Shown here one piece after another: positions 9,251 through 17,383 of a stretch of DNA of 64,000 bases. The stretch is from Treponema denticola ATCC 35405 (GTDB lineage Bacteria > Spirochaetota > Spirochaetia > Treponematales > Treponemataceae), in the NCBI RefSeq assembly GCF_000008185.1, contig NC_002967.9, positions 868,001 to 932,000 on the forward strand, read 5' to 3'. Each line of letters opens with the position of its first letter. The stretch's first letter is position 1. A program made the position numbers and the translations under genes. Under the pieces are notes generated by a model. That model was not told where the DNA came from and did no database searches. It saw only the letters and a program-made list of their open reading frames with translations.

Positions 9251-10438
9251 ATGACCCTTGATGAAGCAAAAAGTATCATAATAGAGACGGGAAAGAGGCT
9301 TTTAACGTCCGGTCTGACGGTACGTACATGGGGAAATGTAAGCGCCCGTATAGATGCCGATACTTTTGCTATTACCCCTTCCGGCTATGGTTATGAGAAT
9401 TTAAAGCCTGAACATATAGTTGTTCTTAAAATAAATAGGCCTGAAAGTTCCGGACCTGTCAAACCCTCTTCAGAACGTTTTGTTCATGCAAGCCTTTACA
9501 AGGCCGACCAAAATATAAAGTTTATAATCCATACACATCAGAAATTTGCCTCAGCTGTTTCGGGATGCTTTTCTTCCATACCTGTTGAAAATGAGGAGCT
9601 TCATTCCGTCTTAGGGGAAGCCGTACCTGTGGCAAGATATGCTCCTGCGGGTACAAAAAGAATAGCCCGTCATATTGTAAAATGTTTAACAAAACCTGTC
9701 GGAGCAATAATAATGGCCCAACATGGGGCTGTCTGTTTCGGTGCTGATGCGGCGGAAGCCTTTGCCCAAGCCGAGGCTCTGGAAGACCTTTGCCGTAATT
9801 TGATTTTTGCTGAAGTTCCGGCCCTGGCCCTTGCTTACCGGCGATATGAAAGAAAAGCCTTACAGCCCTTGATTAATTTTTACGCAAGCTGCCGTGAAGG
9901 CGACTCATGCACCGTTTACGATAAAAATACCGATATTACCATTTGCAAGATGGATATAAAATCCGGAAATATAACTGAAGGCCTTTTTGATTTTCAAGCC
10001 GATTTACATAGACATATATATGATACCTATCCGGATATTAACTTTATAGAGCAAAGCTCTCTGCCGGCAGCTCTTTTTGTTTCAAAAAAAATGAACATAG
10101 ACAACTGCATACCGGCTTTTTTGGATGATTTTGCTCAGATTGCCGGCGAAAATGTTTTTTTGTTTCCATTTTTTGAGAACCGGGCTGAAGAGATGAGCAC
10201 GGAAATTGTAGATGCTTTAAAAAACCGCTCTTGCGTTTTGGTAAATGAAAGCGGAGCCCTTTGTTGTGTTTCCGATAAGAATGATATCGGCGCCTTAAAA
10301 GAAATCTTGGAAAAAAATCTTTTGGCCCTTGTTCTTTCATGGAAATTTAAAAATTATTTTCCGATAAGCCGTAGGAGTGCTCAAAGAATGAGAAGAGGTT
10401 ATATCGGAGGATATTCCAAAATGAATTTACAAATTTAG
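9251..10438 (+). CDS. Class II aldolase/adducin-family protein with extended C-terminus
   Basis: Residues 1-200 form a class II aldolase domain (L-fuculose-phosphate aldolase type): 'GNVSAR' near 28-33, 'PSSE' with E75, zinc ligands H94 and H96 in 'HTH' and H158 in 'MAQHGA'. The remaining 195 residues look like a second, degenerate copy ('DFQADLHRHIYDTYPDINFIEQSSLPAALFVS' region) without the histidine triad, so the family is about twice the usual 215-residue length. Substrate is unknown; such enzymes cleave or epimerise phosphorylated sugars. It starts five bases after the regulator gene. Confidence 0.8.
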   Translation: MTLDEAKSIIIETGKRLLTSGLTVRTWGNVSARIDADTFAITPSGYGYENLKPEHIVVLKINRPESSGPVKPSSERFVHASLYKADQNIKFIIHTHQKFASAVSGCFSSIPVENEELHSVLGEAVPVARYAPAGTKRIARHIVKCLTKPVGAIIMAQHGAVCFGADAAEAFAQAEALEDLCRNLIFAEVPALALAYRRYERKALQPLINFYASCREGDSCTVYDKNTDITICKMDIKSGNITEGLFDFQADLHRHIYDTYPDINFIEQSSLPAALFVSKKMNIDNCIPAFLDDFAQIAGENVFLFPFFENRAEEMSTEIVDALKNRSCVLVNESGALCCVSDKNDIGALKEILEKNLLALVLSWKFKNYFPISRRSAQRMRRGYIGGYSKMNLQI

Positions 10439-10452
10439 GGGATTAAATTAAG

Positions 10453-11658
10453 ATGAAAAATATAAAAAAAATATTGCTTGTGGTTTTTGTCGGCCTTTTA
10501 TTCGGCTGTAGACGCGAAACGTCTTTAGAGCTTGAGAGAGAAGAAAAGTTTACCCTTAATTACGGGCTTTTTGAAAACGAGCTCAATCTTTTTAATTTAA
10601 ACAGTACTTATTCACGTCCTGATACACAGATTTTGATGAAAGAAGGTATATTTTACATAGTTAATTCGGGCGGCCAAAAAATTTTAAAGCTTTCGTCATT
10701 CGGGGACTTACTTACCTTTTTTTATAACCCCGAGTCAAACATGGAGCCTTCCTTTATGCAAAACGATTCTCAGGATGTTAAGGCAACTACAAGAGGCGCC
10801 ATAAAATATCCCTTTAATCATCCTGCTCTTTTAACCGTAAACTCTTCCAAGCATCTCTTTGTTGTAGATTCCGTTTTGGATGAAAGAATCGAGTACGATC
10901 ATGAGGAAAATTTAGCCTTAAGGGATATAATCCTGCATTTCGACGAAAACGGAACTTTTATAGATTATCTGGGACAGGAAGGTTTTGGCGGAACGCCTTT
11001 TCCGTCTATTGAGGGGATTCATACGAATTCTTCCAACGATATAATAGTCGTTTGCCGAACACAGACGAGTTTAAAAATTTATTGGTATAACAGGAAGGGA
11101 GACTTGCTGTATAAGATACCTATCTTTTTTAATGCAGTACCTAATCCATATGAAAGTTCCAATAAAATATTTTCTTCGATAGATAAGATAATTCCCGACT
11201 TTAATGATCTTTATTTATATATTAAAATTGATTACTATCTTGAAGAAAAGGATGCTGCAACTAGGGCAAACCTTGGGGTAAGTTACGATAAAAGCTGTTT
11301 GTATTTTTTAAATATTAAAACCGGTAAGTATGATAAAAAAATGGATATAGATGCTTATGAGGAAATTGAAACATCGGGAACCGAAACTTTTACTTTTAAA
11401 AAGGTTTATGAAATGATGGGCATTACGGAAAGTAATTGGTGTTACTTATTGACTCCTACCACTAAAGGTTATGCACTTGAAATGATGAATTTAAAATCTC
11501 AAAAAAAATATAAAAAAGATTTGATTGTTTCAAGTGATGAAACATTTTACAATACCTTCCATGTTTCCTCTAAGGGAATTATTTCGGCCATTCTTGCCCG
11601 AGACGACAAGGCCTTAATTGTATGGTGGCGTGCCGATAAAATTATCGGGGATAAATAA
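10453..11658 (+). CDS. Putative lipoprotein, NHL/beta-propeller-like (LIC_12708-type)
   Basis: A signal peptide ends in the spirochaetal lipobox LLFGC with C19 as the lipidated residue. The rest of the 401 residues shows repeated aromatic-glycine-aspartate strands ('ILKLSSFGDLLTFF', 'DENGTFIDYLGQEGFGG', 'YNRKGDLLYKIPI') resembling NHL/beta-propeller blades. From memory this matches a conserved spirochaetal family (LIC_12708-like, with a T. pallidum relative), but I could not check it. GGGG lies before the ATG and the stop overlaps the next start (TAATG), indicating coupling. Confidence 0.7.
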   Translation: MKNIKKILLVVFVGLLFGCRRETSLELEREEKFTLNYGLFENELNLFNLNSTYSRPDTQILMKEGIFYIVNSGGQKILKLSSFGDLLTFFYNPESNMEPSFMQNDSQDVKATTRGAIKYPFNHPALLTVNSSKHLFVVDSVLDERIEYDHEENLALRDIILHFDENGTFIDYLGQEGFGGTPFPSIEGIHTNSSNDIIVVCRTQTSLKIYWYNRKGDLLYKIPIFFNAVPNPYESSNKIFSSIDKIIPDFNDLYLYIKIDYYLEEKDAATRANLGVSYDKSCLYFLNIKTGKYDKKMDIDAYEEIETSGTETFTFKKVYEMMGITESNWCYLLTPTTKGYALEMMNLKSQKKYKKDLIVSSDETFYNTFHVSSKGIISAILARDDKALIVWWRADKIIGDK

Positions 11659-12230
11659 TGAGTGATGATGATCTATTCGAAAAAAGGGATTCTTCTCCGC
11701 GTGAAGTTTTTACCCGCTATAATAGAGAAGATAGAATTAAAAATGCCTCAGAAAAGGTCAGGCAATTACACGATCCGGATTTTGTAAGAAAAAGAAGTTT
11801 TATAAAAAGTGTAACCGAAAACCGGGGCTTAAGGTCGGTGTTTTTTGTTATAGTTGTTCTTGTAAGTATTAACATAGCCTTTTTTATTACCCGTTCCGAC
11901 AGAAATAGCGGCAGGATTTATGGAATAAAAACTGAGCTAAAGTCCTTTATTTATCAGGATAGGGCCTTGGCAAATTTGCGTTTGAGTGAAAATACTAAAT
12001 TTTTAGAAAGCTTAAAAGAGAGTGAAGAAAAAGACGGAGCCCTGGTAAGAGTAAACTTTATTTTTTTAGATGATAAGGGAAACAAATTATCGTCTTCGCT
12101 GCAGACAGGTATTTATACGGGAGGAGAGCTTAGGTTTTCTTCTCAAAATGAATCGGGCAATGCAAAAAAGGTTCAAGCCGAAATTTATATTAAAGAAAAA
12201 CTTTTGGTTTTATTGTCAAAAATAAAATGA
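11658..12230 (+). CDS. Conserved hypothetical single-pass membrane protein
   Basis: This 190-residue protein has a charged cytoplasmic N-terminus, one membrane segment at about residues 59-78 and a presumably extracytoplasmic C-terminal domain of about 110 residues. The start overlaps the stop of the lipoprotein gene by one base, so the two products are likely made together and may interact in the envelope. I do not recognise a named family. Confidence 0.75.
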   Translation: MSDDDLFEKRDSSPREVFTRYNREDRIKNASEKVRQLHDPDFVRKRSFIKSVTENRGLRSVFFVIVVLVSINIAFFITRSDRNSGRIYGIKTELKSFIYQDRALANLRLSENTKFLESLKESEEKDGALVRVNFIFLDDKGNKLSSSLQTGIYTGGELRFSSQNESGNAKKVQAEIYIKEKLLVLLSKIK

Positions 12231-12239
12231 GAAAATAAA

Positions 12240-13166
12240 ATGAGTGTGAACAAAAAATATAAGTGCCGATTATGTAAGGAATGTAACGGAAAAGCCTGCA
12301 TAGGAGAGCTTCCCGGAATGGGAGGTGTCTTTGAAAGTGCTAATTTTATTTTAAACTGTGCCGAGTGGAAAAATTATTATACATCTGATTTCTATCCTCT
12401 GCCGAGGCTCCGCCTTGCTCCTATGACGGGAGCCGTAGAAAATGTCGGCTATGAGGACGAAAGGCAGTTTTATTTTGACCTTATAAGGGCATCGGTTAAG
12501 GCCGGCCTGGCTTTAAGCATAGGGGACGGCTATCCCGACTTAAAACTTTTTTCAGGGATCGAAGCCTTAAGGGATGTTAAAAAAAAGGGAGCGGTCTTTT
12601 TAAAACCATATCCTCAGATGAAGCTTTTTGAAAGAATTGAGGCCTCAATGGAGTCGGCGGAAATTATCGGGGTAGATACGGATGCTTATAATATTGTAAC
12701 TATGCGGAATCTTGTTCACCTTGAAAAAAAGAGCGCAAAAGATTTGGCTGCTTTAAAAAAATATGCCAAGCTCCCCTTTGCAGTTAAGGGTATTTTTACC
12801 TCCTATGACATTGAAGTTGTGAAGGAGCTAAAACCCGACATTGCCATCATTTCAAATCACGGCGGCCGTATCGAAACCGATAGGGGGAGCGTTGCCGCAT
12901 TTGTTAACTCTCATTTAAAAGAAATAAAAAAATATTCAGGCGAGGTTTGGGCTGACGGCGGCTTACGGAAAAGAGAAGATTTTATGGCTGCTTCTTCTTT
13001 AGGTATTGAAGAAGTTTTAATAGGCCGTCCCTGTATTACCGCCCTCCTTAGAGATAGGGAAAACGGCATAAAAAATTTTATCGATTCTATTTTAGGTAAA
13101 GATTTAACTAAAGAAGCTTGCGGCTCCTTAGGGAGCGGCCCTTTAAGGAGCTTTGAAAAACCTTGA
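12240..13166 (+). CDS. FMN-dependent alpha-hydroxy-acid oxidising protein
   Basis: The 308 residues fit the FMN (beta/alpha)8 barrel of the lactate/glycolate oxidase family: 'RLRLAPMTG' near the FMN entry strand, 'LPFAVKGIFTSYD' (lysine strand), 'ISNHGGR' (catalytic His and Arg), 'VWADGGLRKREDF' and 'EEVLIGRPCITALL'. The N-terminus is unusual in having a cysteine pair pattern (CRLCKEC, then C at about 22), suggesting a small metal or redox site. Substrate unknown. The 3' end overlaps the next gene by 4 bases. Confidence 0.85.
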   Translation: MSVNKKYKCRLCKECNGKACIGELPGMGGVFESANFILNCAEWKNYYTSDFYPLPRLRLAPMTGAVENVGYEDERQFYFDLIRASVKAGLALSIGDGYPDLKLFSGIEALRDVKKKGAVFLKPYPQMKLFERIEASMESAEIIGVDTDAYNIVTMRNLVHLEKKSAKDLAALKKYAKLPFAVKGIFTSYDIEVVKELKPDIAIISNHGGRIETDRGSVAAFVNSHLKEIKKYSGEVWADGGLRKREDFMAASSLGIEEVLIGRPCITALLRDRENGIKNFIDSILGKDLTKEACGSLGSGPLRSFEKP

Positions 13167-13900
13167 AAACCCGTTTGGATAGAATATTGGCCCTCAGCGG
13201 TTTAGGCTCCAGGAGTGATGTAAAAAAAATGATACGCAAAAAAAACTGCTGCGTCGACGGGGTGCGTATTGTTTCGCCTTCCTTTATTTTAGACACTGAC
13301 CTAAATAAAATAACTATAGACGGGGAGCCTCTTGTGTTGAGGACAAATGTTTATCTTATGTTTAATAAGCCGCAAGGCTGCGTAACTTCGACAAGCGATC
13401 CCGTACACAAAACCGTAATGGATTATATAAAAGCTCCCTTTGACAGGATGACGCTGTTCCCTATCGGCCGGCTGGATATAGACACTGAAGGCCTTTTGAT
13501 TATTACCGATGACGGCGAGATTACCCACAAGATTACCTCGCCTAAGTCGGGAACGGTAAAGACTTATTATCTGGAATTAAGCCGAGAGCCCTCCGATGAA
13601 GAATTTAAAAATTACTGTGAAGAGTTTGAAAAAGGAATTGTGTTAAAAAATGGTTATAAGTGTCTTCCTGCAAAATTCGAAAAATGTGAAAACAAAACCG
13701 GTTCTTTTAGAAGCGGATTTTTAATGCACATAACCGAAGGAAAATTCCATCAAGTTAAAAAAATGTGCTTAAGCGCAGGGAACGAACTTTGTTACCTGCG
13801 CCGTATTGCAGTCGGTTCAATAGTTTTAGATGAGACCTTGAAGACCGGAGAATACCGCGAGCTTTCTGCCGAAGAGATAGATTCGCTCAGAGATTATTGA
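13163..13900 (+). CDS. rsuA: 16S rRNA pseudouridine synthase, RsuA family
   Basis: An N-terminal S4 RNA-binding domain (residues 1-60, 'RLDRILALSGLGSRSDVKKMI') precedes a catalytic domain with 'GRLDIDTEGLL', whose first Asp is the nucleophile, and 'KTYYLEL'. This is the pattern of RsuA-type enzymes that modify a single uridine in 16S rRNA (position 516 in E. coli). The TTG start overlaps the previous stop (TTGA) and is preceded by AAGGAG at 13145-13150. RluB/E/F specificity cannot be excluded. Confidence 0.85.
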   Translation: MKTRLDRILALSGLGSRSDVKKMIRKKNCCVDGVRIVSPSFILDTDLNKITIDGEPLVLRTNVYLMFNKPQGCVTSTSDPVHKTVMDYIKAPFDRMTLFPIGRLDIDTEGLLIITDDGEITHKITSPKSGTVKTYYLELSREPSDEEFKNYCEEFEKGIVLKNGYKCLPAKFEKCENKTGSFRSGFLMHITEGKFHQVKKMCLSAGNELCYLRRIAVGSIVLDETLKTGEYRELSAEEIDSLRDY

Positions 13901-13933
13901 GGGTCTCGCTAAAAGCATCGGATTTTATAGAAC

Positions 13934-13957
13934 CTCTAAAAACTAATGTTTTTAGAG
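13934..13957. terminator. Bidirectional terminator between rsuA and tyrS
   Basis: A 10-bp stem (CTCTAAAAAC / GTTTTTAGAG) with a TAAT loop lies between the convergent genes. Flanking GCTAAAAG near 13907 and CTTTTAGC near 13965 can extend the stem on the outside. It likely ends transcription from both sides, although the U-tracts are short. Confidence 0.65.
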
Positions 13958-13967
13958 AGTAATCCTT

Positions 13968-15188
13968 TTAGCTGAAAATTATCCTCATAAATCGTTTTTT
14001 ACCTGCACGCAAAATCATCTCGTTGTCCTTGTCGAGTTTTTCTTTTCCGATTAGAGCCTTGATGTCCGAAATTTTTTCTTCGTTTATAAAAGCTCCTCCC
14101 TGCTCGACAAGACGGCGGGCATCGCTTTTGGTGGAGGCAAGTCCTGCTTCGGCAAAGAGGTCAATAATACCGATGCCCTCATTTAATTTTGAAAGACTTA
14201 AATTCGCCGTGGGCATGGCATCCTTATTTCCTCCGCCCGAAAAAGCCGCCCTTGCTCCTTCCAAGGCTTTTTCCGCTTCTTCTTTTCCGTGAATGAGGGC
14301 TGTAACTTCAAAGGCTAATCTTTCTTTAGCCTTGTTTATGTCCCCTGCACAAACCGATTTTATTTCTTCTATAGAGAGGAATGTAAAAAGCAGCATAAAC
14401 TTTTCGACATCGGCATCGGCTGTGTTTCTCCAATATTGGAAAAAATCGTAGGGAGAAACAAGGGCAGTATCCAAGAAGATCGCACCCTTTTCGCTCTTTC
14501 CCATTTTTTGGCCGTCGGCTCTTGTAACCAGAGAGAAGGTGAGGGCAAAAACTTCGCCGCCTCCCTTTCTGCGGATAAGGTCGCTTCCTGCAACCATGTT
14601 TCCCCACTGGTCATCACCGCCTATCTGGAGTTCAATATTGTAGTTTTGATTGAGCATTAAAAAGTCATAGCTTTGCAAAAGCTGATAATTGAATTCCAAA
14701 AAGGAAAGCCCCGTTTCCATTCTTTTTTTGTAGGCTTCAAAGCTGAGCATTTTGTTGACCGAAAAGTGAGAACCTATATCGCGTAAAAAATCGATGTAGT
14801 TTAAATCGGCAAGCCAATCCTTGTTGTTGACAAAGCGGACATTCTTAATATCTTTCGCTAAAAATTTTTCAATCTGTTTTTGAATTGAGGCCGCATTTTT
14901 ATCGAGTTCATCATAAGAAAGCATCTTACGCATTTCTGTTTTTCCCGACGGGTCTCCTATTCGCGAAGTGCCTCCGCCGACTAAAACGACACCCTTGTGC
15001 CCCTCACGGCATAAATGCTTTAAGGCAAAAATCGGAACCATGTGCCCTATGTGCAAGCTGGGCCCTGTCGGGTCGGTTCCTGTGTAAAAGGCGATTTGCC
15101 CCTTGTCCATTCTATCGGAAAGGGCTTGCAAATCGGTACATTGCTGAATAAAGCCCCTCTCCTGTAATATTTTTAATGCTTTGTTCAT
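13968..15188 (-). CDS. tyrS: Tyrosyl-tRNA synthetase
   Basis: The 406-residue class I synthetase has 'GPSLHIGHMV' (HIGH motif), 'LNYQLLQSYDF' (region of tyrosine binding, shown with neighbours), 'QIGGDDQWGNM', 'KMGKS' (KMSKS variant) and a C-terminal S4 domain. The ATG at 15188 is chosen over an upstream TTG at 15203 because the -10 box of the promoter ends only six bases before 15188; translation from 15203 would lie inside the promoter. It therefore appears leaderless. Confidence 0.97.
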   Translation of the reverse strand: MNKALKILQERGFIQQCTDLQALSDRMDKGQIAFYTGTDPTGPSLHIGHMVPIFALKHLCREGHKGVVLVGGGTSRIGDPSGKTEMRKMLSYDELDKNAASIQKQIEKFLAKDIKNVRFVNNKDWLADLNYIDFLRDIGSHFSVNKMLSFEAYKKRMETGLSFLEFNYQLLQSYDFLMLNQNYNIELQIGGDDQWGNMVAGSDLIRRKGGGEVFALTFSLVTRADGQKMGKSEKGAIFLDTALVSPYDFFQYWRNTADADVEKFMLLFTFLSIEEIKSVCAGDINKAKERLAFEVTALIHGKEEAEKALEGARAAFSGGGNKDAMPTANLSLSKLNEGIGIIDLFAEAGLASTKSDARRLVEQGGAFINEEKISDIKALIGKEKLDKDNEMILRAGKKRFMRIIFS

Positions 15189-15194
15189 GTTTTG

Positions 15195-15223
15195 ACTATA
15201 CAATAATTTTTAGCTTAGGTCAA
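15195..15223 (-). promoter_or_regulatory. tyrS promoter, predicted leaderless
   Basis: On the minus strand TTGACC (15218-15223), a 17-base spacer and TATAGT (15195-15200) are followed after CAAAAC by the ATG at 15188. A normal start site 6-7 bases after the -10 would fall on the A of the ATG. No Shine-Dalgarno sequence exists. Confidence 0.75.
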
Positions 15224-15245
15224 CAGATTTATTAGGATTAAAATT

Positions 15246-15275
15246 TTGCTATTTATTGAAAACAATTTCTATAAT
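15246..15275 (+). promoter_or_regulatory. Promoter of the Rpn-type nuclease gene
   Basis: TTGCTA (15246-15251) and TATAAT (15270-15275) are spaced by 18 bases. The gene start at 15332 has AGAGG before it. Confidence 0.6.
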
Positions 15276-15331
15276 AATTATGAAAGGGGAAAATTTTTCT
15301 TCTTTTCAAATAATTTTTATTAGAGGTAAAA

Positions 15332-16186
15332 ATGGAAAAATTGTTTAAAATAACCCTCCGCAATGACTATGCTTTTAAACGAGTCTTCGGAGTAGAGGAA
15401 AACAAAGATGTTCTACAGGACTTGCTGGAATGTATCCTAGACATTCCGCCTGAAACAATCGCGGGCTTGGAACTTTTGGATAAGGAGTTTCAGAAAGAGC
15501 TTTTAACTGAAAAGCTAGGTATTTTGGATATCAAGTTAAGACTAAACGACGGAACCTTTGTCGATATTGAAATTCAAAACAACTGGCATTTTGATTTTCC
15601 TGAAAGAACCTTATATTATTGGTCTAAGATGTACAATGAAAACATAAAACAAGGTCAAGACTATACAAAATTGCCAAAGTGTATTACAATAAACTTGATA
15701 GGAAAAGGCTTTGATAAAAATAAGCGTTTACACAACAAGTATCTTGTTTTAGAACAAGACACAAAAGAGCCTTTAGTTTCAAAACTTGAGATTCATATAT
15801 TGAGCCTTGAAAAGGCAAGGCTCTTAAAGGATGGTCAATGTAAAGATAATAAAGCGAAACATTTATTACACTGGCTGAAATTTATTGAAACCGATAACAA
15901 GGAGGTACGTAGTGTGCTGGCACAAGAATCGACGATGATGGCAAAAGCAAATACCGCTATTTCTGTAATGGAAATGAGTCCTAGAGATAAATGGCTTTAT
16001 GATTCCCGTATGAAATATGAACACGATAGAGCATCATGCATAAGTGAAGGTTATCGCCAAGGTATTGATAAAGGTGCTCACCAAAAAGCTCTCGAAACGG
16101 CAAATCTTATGAAAAAAGCAAATTGTGAAGTTGACTTTATCATACAAATGACCGGTCTTAGCAAAGAAGAGATAGAGAAACTATAA
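15332..16186 (+). CDS. Rpn-family recombination-promoting nuclease (PD-(D/E)XK, transposase-like)
   Basis: The 284 residues match the Rpn/YhgA-like family: 'NDYAFKRVFG' at the N-terminus, then 'LGILDIKLRLNDGTFVDIEIQNN' containing the PD-(D/E)XK-type D..E-x-Q core (only part quoted), and 'RTLYYWSKMY'. E. coli relatives are DNA nucleases stimulating RecA-independent recombination. Such genes occur in many copies in treponemes. The C-terminus 'EGYRQGIDKGAHQKALETA' is the typical helical tail. It stands alone between tyrS and tRNA-Leu with its own promoter. Confidence 0.85.
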   Translation: MEKLFKITLRNDYAFKRVFGVEENKDVLQDLLECILDIPPETIAGLELLDKEFQKELLTEKLGILDIKLRLNDGTFVDIEIQNNWHFDFPERTLYYWSKMYNENIKQGQDYTKLPKCITINLIGKGFDKNKRLHNKYLVLEQDTKEPLVSKLEIHILSLEKARLLKDGQCKDNKAKHLLHWLKFIETDNKEVRSVLAQESTMMAKANTAISVMEMSPRDKWLYDSRMKYEHDRASCISEGYRQGIDKGAHQKALETANLMKKANCEVDFIIQMTGLSKEEIEKL

Positions 16187-16373
16187 TAAATTTTGGGAAT
16201 GGACTACAACCAATGCAGCTTCAAGGCAAAGCTGTTCTGTCGGATTGTCTTTCCACAGTTTAATGATGTATTAGAAAAAGATTAAAACCAAAACTTAACC
16301 TTTATTCGCTGGGTTTAATTACCTTTCTCGGACGGAAGTTTAAGCAAAAAAGAATAATTATTGGTGTGATAAA
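16187..16373. other. Intergenic stretch without recognisable gene
   Basis: No start/stop pair with protein-like content or stable hairpin was seen here. Together with the fragment that follows, this makes about 360 bases without a convincing gene between the nuclease gene and tRNA-Leu. Confidence 0.5.
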
Positions 16374-16544
16374 ATGAAAAAAAATATTTTATATTTTGTA
16401 TTTATATGTCTTATTGTTTTTGAAGTATATTGTGAAAAATTGCCATATATAAAATATGCAAATAATTATAATGTTTCAGAGCATGATATTAAATTCAATA
16501 TAATTGACACTCTCCGCTTTTTTTGCTATAATAAACCTTCGTTT
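16374..16544 (+). pseudogene. 5' fragment of a secreted-protein gene running into the tRNA-Leu promoter
   Basis: An ATG at 16374 opens a frame with a good signal-peptide-like start (MKKN followed by about 15 hydrophobic residues), then 25-30 polar residues. The frame continues through the tRNA-Leu promoter and into the tRNA itself, so no natural C-terminus exists. I read it as the leftover 5' end of a deleted gene. Chance opening of an AT-rich frame is the alternative. Confidence 0.3.
16504..16532 (+). promoter_or_regulatory. tRNA-Leu promoter
   Basis: A perfect consensus promoter: TTGACA (16504-16509), 17-base spacer, TATAAT (16527-16532). The mature tRNA starts at 16545, about six bases after the predicted start site. 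Confidence 0.9.
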
Positions 16545-16626
16545 GCCCCGATGGTGGAATTGGTAGACACGCTAGTTTCAGGTACTAGTGCTTAACGGCA
16601 TGGGGGTTCAAGTCCCCCTCAGGGCA
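16545..16626 (+). tRNA. tRNA-Leu (anticodon CAG)
   Basis: The cloverleaf can be drawn by hand: acceptor arms 16545-16551 and 16619-16625 with discriminator A16626, anticodon stem CTAGT/ACTAG enclosing TTCAGGT (anticodon CAG), a class II variable arm closed by TGC/GCA, and a T arm GGGGG/CCCCC with loop TTCAAGT. The fifth acceptor pair is a C-A mismatch (16549 against 16621). CCA is not encoded. Its promoter is consensus-perfect, and the mgtC-type gene 40 bases downstream may be co-transcribed. Confidence 0.95.
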
Positions 16627-16665
16627 AAACTTCAAAACCTACAATGACCGTCATAAGGATTTTTT

Positions 16666-17349
16666 ATGGATGCCGGAGCTTTAACAGACAAAATAATTAT
16701 TATTCGTTTACTTTTAAGCTTTTTAGCAGGTTGTTGTATAGGTATGGAGCGTTCCGGTAAAAGGCAGGTAGCGGGCTTACGCACTCATATCTTAATTTGT
16801 GTGGGAGCATGCGGGATGATGCTGATATCCATATGGCTTCCTCAAATGAGCGGTAAGGGCGATACGGCCAGGATCGCCGCTCAGGTTGTTTCGGGCATGG
16901 GTTTTTTAGGTGCCGGAGCTATTTTGAAGATAGGGGCCAACGTAAAAGGGCTCACAACAGCGGCTTCAATATGGGTAATTGCCGGAATAGGCTTGGCTAT
17001 AGGAAGCGGACTATATACGGCCGGAATAGTGATGACCGTTATTTCTTTAGTGACTCTTTCACTTGTAAACAGACTTGAGCTTAAAATTTTCCCTGTAAGG
17101 CAAAACAAATTTTTGGAAATATATTTTCACGGAAATAAACCTCCTATGACGGAGATAATAAATGTTTTATCGGATTATTCTGCATCCATTGTATCTACAA
17201 ATGTCCGCTCGTCAAAATCGTCCAAGGAACATTCTAAGGTCGTTCTTTTTATAAATGTTCCTAAGAGGCTGGATATTTCCAAGATGACCGAAGACTTTCA
17301 AAAAATAGAAGAAGTAGATACAATAGTACTGCGAGAAAAAATAACCTAA
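16666..17349 (+). CDS. MgtC/SapB family membrane protein
   Basis: The 227-residue protein has the MgtC N-terminal membrane domain with 'IRLLLSFLAGCCIGMERS', 'AGLRTHILICVGACGMM', 'GMGFLGAGAILK' and 'LTTAASIWVIAGIGLAIG', the signature order of the family, and a short cytoplasmic ACT-like C-terminal domain. Family members act in Mg-limited growth and can inhibit the F-ATPase; many are poorly characterised. AAGGA precedes the ATG. Confidence 0.9.
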   Translation: MDAGALTDKIIIIRLLLSFLAGCCIGMERSGKRQVAGLRTHILICVGACGMMLISIWLPQMSGKGDTARIAAQVVSGMGFLGAGAILKIGANVKGLTTAASIWVIAGIGLAIGSGLYTAGIVMTVISLVTLSLVNRLELKIFPVRQNKFLEIYFHGNKPPMTEIINVLSDYSASIVSTNVRSSKSSKEHSKVVLFINVPKRLDISKMTEDFQKIEEVDTIVLREKIT

Positions 17350-17383
17350 AAAATTCTTAAGGTAAAACAAGAGGTATTGTTAA

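Noticed and set aside
16545-16595. Protein-coding use of the frame through tRNA-Leu
   Set aside because: The codons are the tRNA sequence itself; the matching peptide is a known artefact of tRNA genes.
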